A stretch of 64,000 bases of DNA, from contig NZ_BMCT01000005.1 in the NCBI RefSeq assembly GCF_014635325.1, positions 310,001-374,000 on the forward strand. Direction: 5' to 3'. Shown in pieces: positions 1-8,771 of this stretch (its first letter is position 1; every line of letters begins with the position of its first letter). Made by a program: the position numbers and the translations under genes. The stretch is from Azorhizobium oxalatiphilum (GTDB lineage: Bacteria; Pseudomonadota; Alphaproteobacteria; Rhizobiales; Xanthobacteraceae). Below the pieces are notes generated by a model, which saw only the letters and a list, made by a program, of their open reading frames with translations, made no database searches and was not told the DNA's origin.

Positions 1-252
1 GCGCCCCGGCGTCCGCTGCGGGATCCGAAGACGGTGCTGCAGGAATGGGCGCAGGGACGCGGCCTTCCGCCCCCCGCCTATCGGGACATCGGCCGCTCGG
101 GCCCGGATCACGCGCCAAGCTTCCGCGTGGCGGTGGACCTGCCGGGCCTGAAATCCGCCGAGGCCGACGGCGGATCCAAGCAGACGGCGCAGAAGGCGGC
201 CGCAGCAGCTTTTCTCGCCCGCGAGGGCGTGGTGACGGAGAATTCTGAATGA
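1..252 (+). CDS. rnc: Ribonuclease III, C-terminal part (5' end outside window)
   Basis: The frame is open from the first base and ends at TGA 250-252. The visible 83 residues are the C-terminal double-stranded RNA-binding domain of RNase III: the linker DPKTVLQEWAQ, then PSFRVAVDLPG, and the closing basic helix SKQTAQKAAAAAFL. RNase III cleaves double-stranded RNA in rRNA and mRNA processing; the catalytic nuclease domain lies upstream of the window. The stop overlaps the ATG of era (ATGA), the usual rnc-era pairing of proteobacteria, which supports the assignment. Confidence 0.93.
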   Translation, partial: APRRPLRDPKTVLQEWAQGRGLPPPAYRDIGRSGPDHAPSFRVAVDLPGLKSAEADGGSKQTAQKAAAAAFLAREGVVTENSE

Positions 253-1184
253 GCGAATTGGTTGCGGCGGAAGCGGAGGGCATGGAGCCGACGCGGTGCG
301 GCTTCGTGGCCCTGCTGGGCGCCCCCAATGCCGGCAAGTCCACGCTCACGAACCAGTTGGTCGGCACCAAGGTCTCCATCGTCTCGCACAAGGTGCAGAC
401 CACCCGCGCGGTGGTGAAGGGCATTGCGCTTGATGGCGCGGCCCAGATCATCCTCGTGGATACCCCCGGCATCTTCGCGCCCAAGCGGCGGCTCGAGCGG
501 GCGATGGTCAACACCGCCTGGACGTCGGCTTCCGACGCCGACGTGGTGGCTCTGCTGGTGGATGCCAATCGTGGCATCGACGAGAACGTGGAATCCATCC
601 TCAAGCCGCTGGCCGAGGTGAAGCGGCCGCGCGCCCTGATCCTCAACAAGATCGACCTGATCCGCCGCGACACCCTGCTGGCGCTGGCCCAGACGCTGAC
701 CGAGCGGCTGCCGTTCGAAGAGGTCTTCATGGTTTCGGCCATGAATGGCGATGGCGTGGATGCGGTGCGCAAATGGTTCGCGGGCAAGGTGCCGTTCAGC
801 CCGTGGCTCTATCCGGAAGACCAGATCTCGGACGCCCCCATGCGCATGCTGGCGGCTGAGATCACCCGCGAAAAGCTGTTCCTGCGCCTGCATGATGAGC
901 TGCCCTACCGCTCCACGGTCGAGACCGAGAGCTGGAAGGAGCTGAAGGACAAGTCCGTCCGCATCGAACAGACCATCTTCGTGGAGCGCGAGAGCCAGCG
1001 GAAGATCGTGCTGGGCAAGGGCGGGGCGGCCATCAAGGCCATCTCCACCGAGGCCCGCGCCGAGATCGCCGAGGTCATCGAGCAGAAGGTGCACCTGTTC
1101 CTGTTCGTGAAGGTGCGCGAGAACTGGGCGGATGATCCGGAGCGCTATCGCGAGATGGGGCTCGAATTCCCGCACGGGGACTGA
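249..1184 (+). CDS. era: GTPase Era
   Basis: A 311-residue GTPase for 16S rRNA maturation and 30S assembly, acting in the cytoplasm and at the membrane. G1 motif GAPNAGKST is at residues 24-32, G3 DTPG at 71-74 and the NKID G4 motif near 134. The C-terminal KH RNA-binding domain carries VLGKGGAAIKAI around residues 255-266. The length is slightly above the usual ~300 because of an N-terminal extension of about 10 residues. The start overlaps the rnc stop by 4 bases, and recO follows after 7 bases, so rnc-era-recO is very likely one transcript. Confidence 0.97.
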   Translation: MSELVAAEAEGMEPTRCGFVALLGAPNAGKSTLTNQLVGTKVSIVSHKVQTTRAVVKGIALDGAAQIILVDTPGIFAPKRRLERAMVNTAWTSASDADVVALLVDANRGIDENVESILKPLAEVKRPRALILNKIDLIRRDTLLALAQTLTERLPFEEVFMVSAMNGDGVDAVRKWFAGKVPFSPWLYPEDQISDAPMRMLAAEITREKLFLRLHDELPYRSTVETESWKELKDKSVRIEQTIFVERESQRKIVLGKGGAAIKAISTEARAEIAEVIEQKVHLFLFVKVRENWADDPERYREMGLEFPHGD

Positions 1185-1191
1185 CACCACC

Positions 1192-1938
1192 GTGGAATGG
1201 ACCGACGAAGGCATCGTTCTCGGCGCCCGGCGCCATGGGGAGAGCGGTGCCGTCGTCGATCTGATGACGCGCACGCGCGGGCGGCATGCCGGTCTCGTGC
1301 GCGGTGGCGGGACGAGCCGCCTTGCGGCTCTGCTCCAGCCGGGCAACACGCTGCATGCGGTGTGGCGGGCGCGGCTGGAGAGCCAGCTCGGCCTGATGAG
1401 CGTGGAGCCGCTGACCCTGCGCTCCGATGCGCTGATGCGCACGGCCCATGGCAGTTTCGGCGTGACCTATCTGGCGGCGCTCATGCGCCTGCTGCCGGAG
1501 CGCGATCCCCATCCCGGCCTGTTCGCCACCCTCAATGCCATTCTCGACGCCTTCGAGACGCCGGAGGGGGCGGGCGAGCTTCTGGCCCGGTTCGAGGTGG
1601 CTCTGCTGGGAGAATTGGGATTCGGACTGGATCTGACCCGCTGCGCCGCCACCGGCGGCAACAACGATCTGGCCTATGTGTCCCCGAAGAGCGGGCGGGC
1701 GGTCTCGCGCAGTGCGGGCGATCCCTATGCGGACAAGCTGTTCGTGCTGCCGACCTTCCTGATCGGCGGAATCCTGCCGCCGAGCCTCGGCGATCTGGAG
1801 GCGGGGCTCAGGATCAGCGGCTATTTTCTGGAAAGCCGTGTCATGGCGCCGCGCGGGCTCCAGATGCCTGAAGCCCGCGCGGGATTTCTGAGTGCCGTCA
1901 GGCGGGCGATGGCCGCCACTGCGGTGCCCGGTCAGTAA
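1192..1938 (+). CDS. recO: DNA repair protein RecO
   Basis: A 248-residue RecFOR-pathway protein that loads RecA onto gapped DNA. The N-terminal OB-fold begins with VEWTDEGIVLGARRHGE, the standard alphaproteobacterial RecO opening; this makes GTG 1192 the natural start, 7 bases after the era stop. The family segment LGFGLDLTRCAATG lies near residues 140-155. Alphaproteobacterial RecO often keeps only this one cysteine of the zinc site. The gene ends 7 bases into the convergent secreted-protein gene. Confidence 0.93.
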   Translation: MEWTDEGIVLGARRHGESGAVVDLMTRTRGRHAGLVRGGGTSRLAALLQPGNTLHAVWRARLESQLGLMSVEPLTLRSDALMRTAHGSFGVTYLAALMRLLPERDPHPGLFATLNAILDAFETPEGAGELLARFEVALLGELGFGLDLTRCAATGGNNDLAYVSPKSGRAVSRSAGDPYADKLFVLPTFLIGGILPPSLGDLEAGLRISGYFLESRVMAPRGLQMPEARAGFLSAVRRAMAATAVPGQ

Positions 1939-2279
1939 TAGCCGGGGCCGCCGCGATAATAGCCGCCGCCGAAGCGGGGCGGGGGCGGGCCGTAGCCACG
2001 GTCATAACGGGGGCCGCCGCCGTAATAGCGCGGGCCACCCCGGTGGCCGACCCACACGCGCTCGCACTTGTTGACCATCACGCGGTGGCCATAGGCCCAG
2101 CGCGGAACGGGGCGGCAGATACGGCGCCAGGCCACATTTTCGACCGGAAGCTGCACGCTTTCGCCAGAATTATTAATGCTCCCACCAGCATTCGACAGGG
2201 AGCCTGCCGACGCACCCGTCGAAACGGCCGACAATCCAAGAATTGCTGCGCCACAAACCGAAAGAAGAATGCGGTTCAT
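1932..2279 (-). CDS. Small secreted Gly/Tyr/Pro-rich protein
   Basis: Unidentified 115-residue protein. A classical signal peptide is visible (MNRILLSVCGAAILGLSAVS, cleavage probably after GASA near residue 25). The middle holds a two-cysteine segment (RICRPVPRW ... NKCERVW) and the last 40 residues are low-complexity glycine, tyrosine, arginine and proline repeats (RYYGGG, RGYGPPPP, GGGYYRGG). AAAGGAG sits upstream of ATG 2277-2279. Similar short secreted YXGG-type proteins are common in Hyphomicrobiales; their role is unknown. Transcription is probably separate, driven from the AT-rich gap at 2280-2500. Confidence 0.7.
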   Translation of the reverse strand: MNRILLSVCGAAILGLSAVSTGASAGSLSNAGGSINNSGESVQLPVENVAWRRICRPVPRWAYGHRVMVNKCERVWVGHRGGPRYYGGGPRYDRGYGPPPPRFGGGYYRGGPGYY

Positions 2280-2554
2280 GATGGCTTCTCCTTTGAACGA
2301 CTTCGTGCATCACTGCACTGACGTAACTGTGAGAAGTCGGAATGTCGCTATTATGTTCCAAGGGGTAACGCCGTGTGAATTTATGTTAGTAAAAATGGTG
2401 TCCGGATACGCCTGAGCTAAATGGGTGTTCATATACCTAAACAACAGCGACGCTTTCGTTCATCCATCGGACAAGCCCAAGGCCGAGCGGCGTCAAAGCT
2501 GTGCTGCGTGCCGTGCCGCTTGTCTGGCGCCAGCGGGCGCGCTACTCGGGGGCC

Positions 2555-4792
2555 ATGGCCACAAAGACTCTTCCACCCGGCGGCGGCGCGATCGAGCCGG
2601 TTGATCTGAAGGCGGCGCTCGAGGAGCGCTACCTCGCCTATGCCCTGTCCACCATCATGCACCGGGCGCTGCCCGATGCGCGGGACGGGCTGAAGCCCGT
2701 GCACCGCCGCATCCTGCACGCCATGCGGCAGCTCAAGCTCGATCCGGGGCAGGGGTTCAAGAAGTGCGCGCGCGTCGTGGGCGACGTGATCGGTAAGTAT
2801 CACCCCCACGGCGACCAGTCGGTTTATGACGCGCTGGTGCGCCTCGCGCAGGAATTCGCCCAGCGCTACCCGCTGGTGGACGGGCAGGGCAACTTCGGCA
2901 ACGTGGACGGCGATAACGCGGCGGCTATGCGTTACACCGAAGCGCGCATGACCGAGACCGCCCGCCTGCTGCTGGACGGCCTTGAAGACGACGCGGTGGA
3001 CTTCCGTCCCACCTATGACGGCTCGGAAGAAGAGCCGGTGGTGCTGCCGGCGGCCTTCCCGAACCTGCTGGCCAACGGCTCGCAGGGCATCGCGGTGGGC
3101 ATGGCCACCTCCATCCCGCCGCACAATGCCTCCGAACTGCTGGATGCGGCGCTCTATCTGATCGACAAGCCGAACGCCCCGGCCTCCGATCTGCTCCAGT
3201 TTGTGCCCGGCCCCGATTTCCCCACCGGCGGCATTCTGGTGGAAGACCCCATCGGCACGGCGGAAGCCTATGCCACCGGGCGCGGCGCCTTCCGGGTGCG
3301 GGCGCGCTGGGAGCGCGAGGACACCGGACGCGGCACCTATGTGGTCGTCGTCACCGAGATCCCCTATGGCGTGCCCAAATCGCGCCTCGTGGAGAAGATC
3401 GCGGAACTGCTCACCGACAAGAAGCTGCCGCTTCTCGCCGACGTGCGCGACGAGAGCGCCGAGGACATCCGCCTCGTGCTGGAGCCGCGCAACGGCAAGG
3501 TGGATCCGGACGTGCTCATGGAGAGCCTGTTCAAGCTCACCGAGCTCGAATCGCGCGTCTCGCTCAACATGAACGTGCTGGTGCGCGGGCAGGTGCCGAA
3601 GGTGCTGTCGCTGGCCGACGCCTTGCGCGAGTGGCTGGACCATCGCCGCGACGTGCTGCTGCGCCGCTCCCGCCACCGGCTGGGCGAGATCGCCCACCGG
3701 CTCGAGGTGCTCGGCGGCTATCTCGTCGCGTACCTGAACCTCGACGAGGTGATCCGCATCATCCGCGAGGAGGACGAGCCCAAGGCCGAGTTGATGCGGA
3801 CCTTCGAGCTGACCGACCTTCAGGCCGAGTCGATCCTCAACATGCGCCTGCGGTCCTTGCGGCGCCTGGAGGAGATGGAGCTGCGCAAGGAGCACGACAA
3901 GCTGAGCAAGGAGCAGGACCAGCTCAACAAGCTGGTGGCCTCCGAGAGCGCCCAGTGGAAGGCCATCGGCAAGGAAATCCGCGAGACCCAGAAGCTCTAC
4001 GGCCCCGACACCGCCATCGGCCGCCGCCGCACCAGCTTCGCGGTGCCGCCGGAAGTGCATGAGAGCGCCTTCACCGAGGCGCTGGTGGAGCGCGAGCCCG
4101 TCACCATCGTGGTGTCCGCCAAGGGCTGGATCCGCGCGCTGAAGGGCCATGTGGCCGATGTCACCGGCGTGCAGTTCAAGGGCGACGACACGCTCGCCCA
4201 TGCCTTCTTCGCCGAGACCACCTCCAAGGTGATGGTGTTCGCCTCCAACGGCCGCTTCTTCACGCTGGAGGCCTCCAAGCTGCCTGGCGGGCGCGGCCAT
4301 GGCGAGCCCATGCGCCTCATGTTCGAGCTGGAGCAGGAGGCGGAGATCGTCTCCGTCTTCGCCCACCAGCCGGGCCGCAAGATGATCGTCGCCTCCAAGG
4401 AGGGACGCGGCTTCGTGGTGGCCGAGGATGACTGCATCGCCAACACCCGCAAGGGCAAGCAGGTGCTGGGCGTCGATCTGCCGGATGTGGCCGTGCTGGC
4501 GACGCCTGCGGATGGCGACACCGTTGCGGTGATCGGCGACAACCGCAAGCTGCTGCTGTTCCCGCTCAATCAGGTGCCGGAGATGACCCGCGGCCGCGGC
4601 GTGCGCCTCCAGCGCTACAAGGAGGGCGGGCTGTCCGACCTGAAGGTGTTCGTCCGCGACGAGGGCCTGACCTGGGAGGATTCCTCCGGCCGCACCTGGA
4701 CCGTCACCGAACTGCTGGACTGGCAGGGCGAGCGGGCCTCTTCCGGCCGCCTGCCGCCCAAGGGTTTCCCGCGCAACAACAAGTTCGCCTGA
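2555..4792 (+). CDS. parC: DNA topoisomerase IV subunit A
   Basis: A 745-residue type IIA topoisomerase breakage-reunion subunit that decatenates chromosomes with ParE. The ATG at 2555 ([10 protein letters not shown]) follows GGGGGCC and fits family N-termini better than the upstream alternative at 2501. The winged-helix region has [15 protein letters not shown]; the catalytic tyrosine is Y127 in AMRYTEARM. The quinolone-determining position equivalent to E. coli ParC Ser80 is Gln88, as I recall for other alphaproteobacterial ParC proteins. The C-terminal beta-pinwheel is short, which separates ParC from GyrA. The ClC gene follows after 4 bases. Confidence 0.95.
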   Translation: MATKTLPPGGGAIEPVDLKAALEERYLAYALSTIMHRALPDARDGLKPVHRRILHAMRQLKLDPGQGFKKCARVVGDVIGKYHPHGDQSVYDALVRLAQEFAQRYPLVDGQGNFGNVDGDNAAAMRYTEARMTETARLLLDGLEDDAVDFRPTYDGSEEEPVVLPAAFPNLLANGSQGIAVGMATSIPPHNASELLDAALYLIDKPNAPASDLLQFVPGPDFPTGGILVEDPIGTAEAYATGRGAFRVRARWEREDTGRGTYVVVVTEIPYGVPKSRLVEKIAELLTDKKLPLLADVRDESAEDIRLVLEPRNGKVDPDVLMESLFKLTELESRVSLNMNVLVRGQVPKVLSLADALREWLDHRRDVLLRRSRHRLGEIAHRLEVLGGYLVAYLNLDEVIRIIREEDEPKAELMRTFELTDLQAESILNMRLRSLRRLEEMELRKEHDKLSKEQDQLNKLVASESAQWKAIGKEIRETQKLYGPDTAIGRRRTSFAVPPEVHESAFTEALVEREPVTIVVSAKGWIRALKGHVADVTGVQFKGDDTLAHAFFAETTSKVMVFASNGRFFTLEASKLPGGRGHGEPMRLMFELEQEAEIVSVFAHQPGRKMIVASKEGRGFVVAEDDCIANTRKGKQVLGVDLPDVAVLATPADGDTVAVIGDNRKLLLFPLNQVPEMTRGRGVRLQRYKEGGLSDLKVFVRDEGLTWEDSSGRTWTVTELLDWQGERASSGRLPPKGFPRNNKFA

Positions 4793-4796
4793 CGCC

Positions 4797-6560
4797 ATGG
4801 CGGCACCCGGCGATGTGAACCCGCCGGATGCCGCGCGCGGCCTCGCCGCCCGCCTCCGGGCGCTGGTGCGGGCGCGCGAAGTCGGCCTTGTCGGTCTGGC
4901 AGTTGTCGTCGGCGTGCTTGCCGGCATCGGCGTCACCGCCATCAGCCGGGGTGCCGAGCTGCTGCACCACCTGCTCTATGGCGCGCCGCGCATCAGCTCG
5001 CTGCCCGCCGTGCCCACCCATCTGCTGCTGTGGCCGGCGGTGGGCGGGCTCATCATGGGCGGCGTCATTCTCGCCCTGAAGCGCTGGCGTCCGCATTCCA
5101 TCGTCGATCCCATCGAGGCCAATGCGCTGCATGGCGGGCGCATGTCCCTCACCGACAGCGTCATCCTGTCCGCCCAGACCATGCTGGCCAACGGCTTCGG
5201 CGCTTCCGTGGGCATGGAGGCGGGCTATACGCAGACAGGCTCCGGCATTGCCTCCAAGCTCGGCCAGTGGCTGCGCCTGCGGCGCATGGACATGCGGGTG
5301 CTGGTGGGTTGCGGCGCTGCGGGCGGCATCGCGGCGGCTTTCCAGGCGCCGCTCACCGGGGCCTTCTACGGCTTCGAGCTGATCATTGGCGTCTATGCCA
5401 TCCCCGCCGCCGCGCCGGTCATGGCCTCGGCGCTGGTGGCCTATCTCACCGCCAGCCAACTGGGCGCCATCTCCACTCCCATTACGGTTCCGCCCACGGG
5501 CGCGCTGGATCCTTCGTCCTATCTGCCCTTCCTGCTGCTGGGGCTGATCGCCGGTGTCGTATCCATCGGCATCATGCGCCTCGTCACGCTGGTGGAGCAG
5601 GGCTTTGTGAAGAGCGGCCTGCCCGCATGGCTGCGGCCGGCAGTGGGTGGGCTCGGGGTCGGGGTGCTGGCCTATTTCTCGCCGCAGGTGTTGTCCAGCG
5701 GGGAGGGGGCGCTTCACATCAACATCGGCACCGGTGTCACCAGCGTGGTGCTGCTGGTGCTGGTGCTGAAGGTCTGCGCCTCGGCCCTGTCGCTGGGCTC
5801 GGGCTTCCGGGGCGGCCTGTTCTTCTCCTCGCTGTTCATGGGGTCCATGCTTGGCAAGCTCTATGCCGGGGGGGTGGAATGGCTGGTGCCGGGGCTCGGG
5901 CTCGATCCGGTCATCGCCGCCGTGGTGGGCATGGGCGCGCTGGCGGTGGGCGTGGTGGGTGGCCCCTTCACCATGACCTTCCTGACGCTGGAGATCACCG
6001 GCGACCTGCACATCGCCGGCATCGTGCTGACCGCCTCCATTGCCTGTTCGCTGCTGGTGCGCGAGACCTTCGGCTATTCCTTCTCCACCTGGCGCATGCA
6101 TCTGCGCGGCGAGACCATCCGCAGCGCGCTCGACATCGGCTGGCTGCGCGCGCTCACCGTGGAGCGGATGATGCGGCCCGACGTGGCCGTTTTCGGCGCG
6201 GACGCCGACCTCATAGCCTTCCGCGCCGCCTTCCCGCTGGGCGCGGCCAAGACCGTGGTGCTGCATGACGCGGAGGGGCGCTATGCGGGCCTCGTCACCG
6301 TGGCGGAAGCCTATTATGGCGACCTGCCGCCCGAGACGCGCATGGGCACGCTGGCGCACCTGACGGGCGAGGTGCTGCTGCCGGACATGAATGTGAAGGA
6401 GGCCGCCGCCGCTTTCCACCGCACCCAGAGCGAGACGCTGGCGGTGGTGGACAATCCCGTGTCGCGCCACGTGGTGGGGCTGCTGGGGGAGGCCTTCGTC
6501 CTCAGGCGCTACGCCGAGGAGCTGGACAAGGCCCGCCGCGACGTGGCGGGGGATCGCTAG
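4797..6560 (+). CDS. ClC-family chloride channel/transporter with C-terminal CBS-like region
   Basis: A 587-residue integral membrane protein with about ten hydrophobic segments between residues 28 and 430, matching ClC chloride channels/exchangers. The segment GMEAGYTQTGSGI aligns with the GREGP selectivity motif; the gating glutamate is kept as E141. GSGFRGGLFFSSLFMG corresponds to the GxFxP motif, with P changed. Residues about 450-575 form a soluble region resembling paired CBS domains (ALTVERMMRPDV, AVVDNPVSRHVVGLL). The gene starts 4 bases after parC. Substrate and direction (channel or Cl-/H+ exchanger) cannot be read from sequence alone. Confidence 0.88.
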   Translation: MAAPGDVNPPDAARGLAARLRALVRAREVGLVGLAVVVGVLAGIGVTAISRGAELLHHLLYGAPRISSLPAVPTHLLLWPAVGGLIMGGVILALKRWRPHSIVDPIEANALHGGRMSLTDSVILSAQTMLANGFGASVGMEAGYTQTGSGIASKLGQWLRLRRMDMRVLVGCGAAGGIAAAFQAPLTGAFYGFELIIGVYAIPAAAPVMASALVAYLTASQLGAISTPITVPPTGALDPSSYLPFLLLGLIAGVVSIGIMRLVTLVEQGFVKSGLPAWLRPAVGGLGVGVLAYFSPQVLSSGEGALHINIGTGVTSVVLLVLVLKVCASALSLGSGFRGGLFFSSLFMGSMLGKLYAGGVEWLVPGLGLDPVIAAVVGMGALAVGVVGGPFTMTFLTLEITGDLHIAGIVLTASIACSLLVRETFGYSFSTWRMHLRGETIRSALDIGWLRALTVERMMRPDVAVFGADADLIAFRAAFPLGAAKTVVLHDAEGRYAGLVTVAEAYYGDLPPETRMGTLAHLTGEVLLPDMNVKEAAAAFHRTQSETLAVVDNPVSRHVVGLLGEAFVLRRYAEELDKARRDVAGDR

Positions 6561-6575
6561 AGCGTTTCAGAGACA

Positions 6576-6597
6576 GGTGCGGCCCGGAGGCCGCACC
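6576..6597. terminator. Hairpin between convergent ClC and cbtA genes
   Basis: Perfect 9-bp inverted repeat GGTGCGGCC / GGCCGCACC with a 4-base loop, placed in the 46-bp gap between two convergent genes. There is no U-tract on either strand, so it may be a weak bidirectional terminator or RNA-stabilising hairpin. Confidence 0.5.
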
Positions 6598-6606
6598 CGA
6601 TTGGCG

Positions 6607-7479
6607 TCAGTGGTGGACGAGCTTGGCTTTGCGGCCGGCGCCGTTGCGGGACGCGGCTTCCATCCAGGTGCCGAATCCGAGGCCGATCACCGCCCAGAAC
6701 ACCGCCTGAATGCCCAGCGTGGCGACGCGGAACTGCCACAGCAGATCGGCGGGGAAGCCCTCGGGCACTTCGTTGAAGGTGGGCAAAGCGAGGCTGAGCA
6801 CGGTCAGCACCACCAGATAGGCGATGGTCGCCAGAAGCGCGCCGTTCCAGGCGCCGTGACGGGCGGCAAGGCCGCGCGCCAGCACCACCGCGCCGGTCAT
6901 GGCGACCACGGACGCCGCGATCATCATGAAGAACAGCGCGGTGCGCATGCCGATGGTGGAGCCGTCGCCCACCGCCGGCGGATTGGCCGGATACTTGAGG
7001 CCCGGCACCAGCACGAGGGCGATGAAGGCAGCGAGTCCGAGCAGCGCCGCCGTGGCGCGCGGCGAGAGCGCGCCGACCCGGCCGTTCACGAAGGCGAAGA
7101 CGAGGGCGAACAGTCCGCCCATGGCCGCGCCATAGACCACGAGCGCCACCAGCAGGCCGGGGCCGGACTGCGTGGAGCGGCTGAACAGCTCTTCCTCGCC
7201 GTCGCCATGGCTGTGGCCGCCGGCGGCCTCCGGCGCAGGCGTGGCAGCGTGGCTGTGAGGTGCCGCATCGGCGGCGTGCGTATGGGGCGCGGCGTCGGCG
7301 CCGTGCGCGTGCGGTGCCGGAGCTGCGGCTTCCGGTGCGTGGCTATGACCGCCGAACTGGCCCTCGAGGCCGATGGCGCGCTCGACCGCCGGCTCGCCGA
7401 ATACGCGCGCGAAGCCGAACGCAAGCAAGCCCGCGAGGATGCCGACCAGCATCCCGCGCAGCAGAATGGACCCAACCAT
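6607..7479 (-). CDS. cbtA: Cobalt transporter subunit CbtA
   Basis: A 290-residue membrane protein of the CbtA family, which with CbtB forms a B12-regulated cobalt uptake system. The start chosen is ATG 7477-7479 (MVGSILLRGMLVG), preceded by AGGGGA. One N-terminal transmembrane segment is followed by a long histidine-rich periplasmic loop (residues about 40-100, repeated HSHA, HAHG, HTHA, HSHG), likely a metal trap, then four to five further membrane segments. It lies 177 bases downstream of cbtB on the same strand, and a cobalamin riboswitch precedes the pair. Confidence 0.9.
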   Translation of the reverse strand: MVGSILLRGMLVGILAGLLAFGFARVFGEPAVERAIGLEGQFGGHSHAPEAAAPAPHAHGADAAPHTHAADAAPHSHAATPAPEAAGGHSHGDGEEELFSRSTQSGPGLLVALVVYGAAMGGLFALVFAFVNGRVGALSPRATAALLGLAAFIALVLVPGLKYPANPPAVGDGSTIGMRTALFFMMIAASVVAMTGAVVLARGLAARHGAWNGALLATIAYLVVLTVLSLALPTFNEVPEGFPADLLWQFRVATLGIQAVFWAVIGLGFGTWMEAASRNGAGRKAKLVHH

Positions 7480-7656
7480 GATGGTATTCCCCTGAAAACC
7501 AGAAATGTTGGAGGCGGATTCACGGCCCAGATTTTCAATCTGCACCGATCCGGCTCCCGAGCACGCTCAGGCCGGGACGAGGCCCGGCGGCATCAGGCTC
7601 AGTGCACGTCTGAGACTGATTCACCGATCGGGTTTTTCAACCGGACCGGATCAGGC

Positions 7657-7884
7657 TCAGTGGCAGGGGAAGCCGAGCAGGTGGCGGCCGTCATGCACGA
7701 ACTCGTGCACGGCCGAGCCGGAGAACAGAGCGGTCGCGCCCTGTTCGGCGCCGACGAAATAGAGCGCCAGCAGCAGGATGAGGCCGCCGAACGCCGCCCA
7801 GGGGAGGATCTCGCTCACCGGAATGGGGCGGACCGCGCCGAGCACGGGGGCGTTGGGGGACAGGGTGAGCGTATCTTGGGCCAT
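7657..7884 (-). CDS. cbtB: Cobalt transporter subunit CbtB
   Basis: A 75-residue single-span protein of the CbtB family. The chosen start is MAQDTLTLSP at 7884. Longer reading frames extend upstream but run into the riboswitch and are not credible. One transmembrane helix (PWAAFGGLILLLALYFVG) is followed by the family signature VHEFVHDGRHLLGFPCH, a cluster of histidines and a cysteine that probably binds cobalt. It is the first gene after the cobalamin riboswitch, so its expression should fall when cobalamin is plentiful. Confidence 0.92.
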   Translation of the reverse strand: MAQDTLTLSPNAPVLGAVRPIPVSEILPWAAFGGLILLLALYFVGAEQGATALFSGSAVHEFVHDGRHLLGFPCH

Positions 7885-7931
7885 CAAATCTCTCCGGGGA
7901 TGTCGCGTCCCATCGCGAGCGTCGTGTCGTG

Positions 7932-7991
7932 CTGCACGGATGCAGTGATTGGCTGCACGGGTGCAGTATTTTGTCGCTGCACCGGGTGCAG
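7932..7991 (-). repeat. Three tandem palindromes in the cbtB 5' leader
   Basis: Three near-identical palindromes: CTGCACGGATGCAG (7932-7945), CTGCACGGGTGCAG (7953-7966) and CTGCACCGGGTGCAG (7977-7991), start-to-start 21 and 24 bases. In the cbtB leader RNA each forms a 5-6 bp hairpin. They lie between the riboswitch aptamer and the cbtB start, so they could belong to the expression platform, or be tandem operator sites on DNA. Confidence 0.8.
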
Positions 7992-7998
7992 GTTCATC

Positions 7999-8100
7999 GC
8001 GGGTCAGGTCTGGCTTCGGCGGACGCATGAGGATGCGGGCCGATCACAGTGGCGCGACCGCGCCGGACTCTCACCGGCTTCCAACGCGCAATGAAGGCTC
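7999..8100 (-). promoter_or_regulatory. Cobalamin riboswitch
   Basis: On the minus strand the leader contains the hallmark core of the B12 element in order: TTGGAAGCCGGTGAGAGTCC, then GGTCGCGCCACTGTGATC, then GAAGCCAGACCTGACC. These match the conserved GGGAA-GGTG-AA-CC, GCCACTG and AGCC(A)G-ACCTGCC blocks of cobalamin riboswitches; the last box is the shorter variant. It sits 115-216 bases upstream of cbtB, the expected target. The boundaries are approximate. The likely mode is repression of cobalt uptake when cobalamin is abundant. Confidence 0.9.
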
Positions 8101-8102
8101 GA

Positions 8103-8131
8103 CTATTGTGTGCTGCGGCAACGACTGTCAA
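8103..8131 (-). promoter_or_regulatory. Candidate promoter for the riboswitch-cbtB-cbtA transcript
   Basis: On the minus strand a perfect -35 box TTGACA (8126-8131) is followed 15-17 bases later by CACAATAG (8103-8110), a weak -10. Transcription would begin just before the cobalamin aptamer, which makes the assignment attractive. The -10 match is only partial. Confidence 0.5.
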
Positions 8132-8180
8132 GGAACCGGGCCGGCATTCGCGACCGGCGGGCGAAGGAGCAGTGAACAAG

Positions 8181-8762
8181 ATGCGGCGGCTGACCCTGAT
8201 CTGTCACGGTGCAACCCTTGCTACGCGCACGGCTGCCTTTCCAGCCGAGGAGGCGTTGGAAACCGCCGCTGTAACGCGGGCGCAGGCGATGGCGGGCAAG
8301 GTGCAGCGGGCCGATCTCAGGCTGGCGAGCCCGGCGCTCCGGGCGCGCGAAACGGCGTTGGCGCTGGGCCAGTCGGTGCAGGTGGACGAGGGGCTGGCCG
8401 ACTGGGACTGCGGCGACTGGCGCGGGCGCAGCTTCGCCGAGCTGCATGAGCGCGAGCCGGAGGCGCTGGCCGCATGGCGGCATGATCCCGCCGCCGCCCC
8501 CCACGGCGGGGAAACGCTCCACGCGCTGCTCGCGCGGGTGGCGGACTGGCTCGGCAACATGACGGAGGCGCCCGATCGGGTGCTCGCCATCACCCATTCC
8601 GCGGTGATCCGCGCGGCGGTGGTGGCGGTGCTGGAAGCGCCGGTCGAAGCCTTCTGGCGCATCGATGTGGCGCCGCTCAGCGTCACCGAACTGCGTGGCG
8701 ACGGCCGACGCTGGACCCTGCGGGCGCTCGGCGCCACGCCGCTGGCGGACGAGACGGACTGA
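8181..8762 (+). CDS. Histidine phosphatase superfamily protein, possibly cobalamin-related
   Basis: A 193-residue histidine-phosphatase (phosphoglycerate-mutase-like) protein. ATG 8181 follows AAGGAG at 8164-8169. The N-terminal motif reads LICHGAT, so the catalytic His9 is present but the usual Arg of RHG is Cys8. Other family marks are kept: SPALRARETA, GDWRGRSFAEL and the second histidine in AITHSAVIRA. It is divergent from the cobalamin-riboswitch-controlled cbtBA genes, so a CobC-like (alpha-ribazole phosphate) role is possible, but this rests on neighbourhood only. Confidence 0.8.
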   Translation: MRRLTLICHGATLATRTAAFPAEEALETAAVTRAQAMAGKVQRADLRLASPALRARETALALGQSVQVDEGLADWDCGDWRGRSFAELHEREPEALAAWRHDPAAAPHGGETLHALLARVADWLGNMTEAPDRVLAITHSAVIRAAVVAVLEAPVEAFWRIDVAPLSVTELRGDGRRWTLRALGATPLADETD

Positions 8763-8771
8763 AAACGGCGC

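Noticed and set aside
2429-4942. An 837-codon open frame on the minus strand across parC
   Set aside because: It is antisense to a clear parC gene, is rich in His/Arg/Gln/Ala as expected from GC-biased third positions, and has no recognisable domain.
4704-6470. A 588-codon minus-strand frame opposite the ClC gene
   Set aside because: His/Gln/Arg-rich shadow frame with no domain.
7885-8028. N-terminal extension of CbtB up to 8028
   Set aside because: It would translate the three hairpins and the 3' end of the cobalamin riboswitch; the family length and start fit ATG at 7884.
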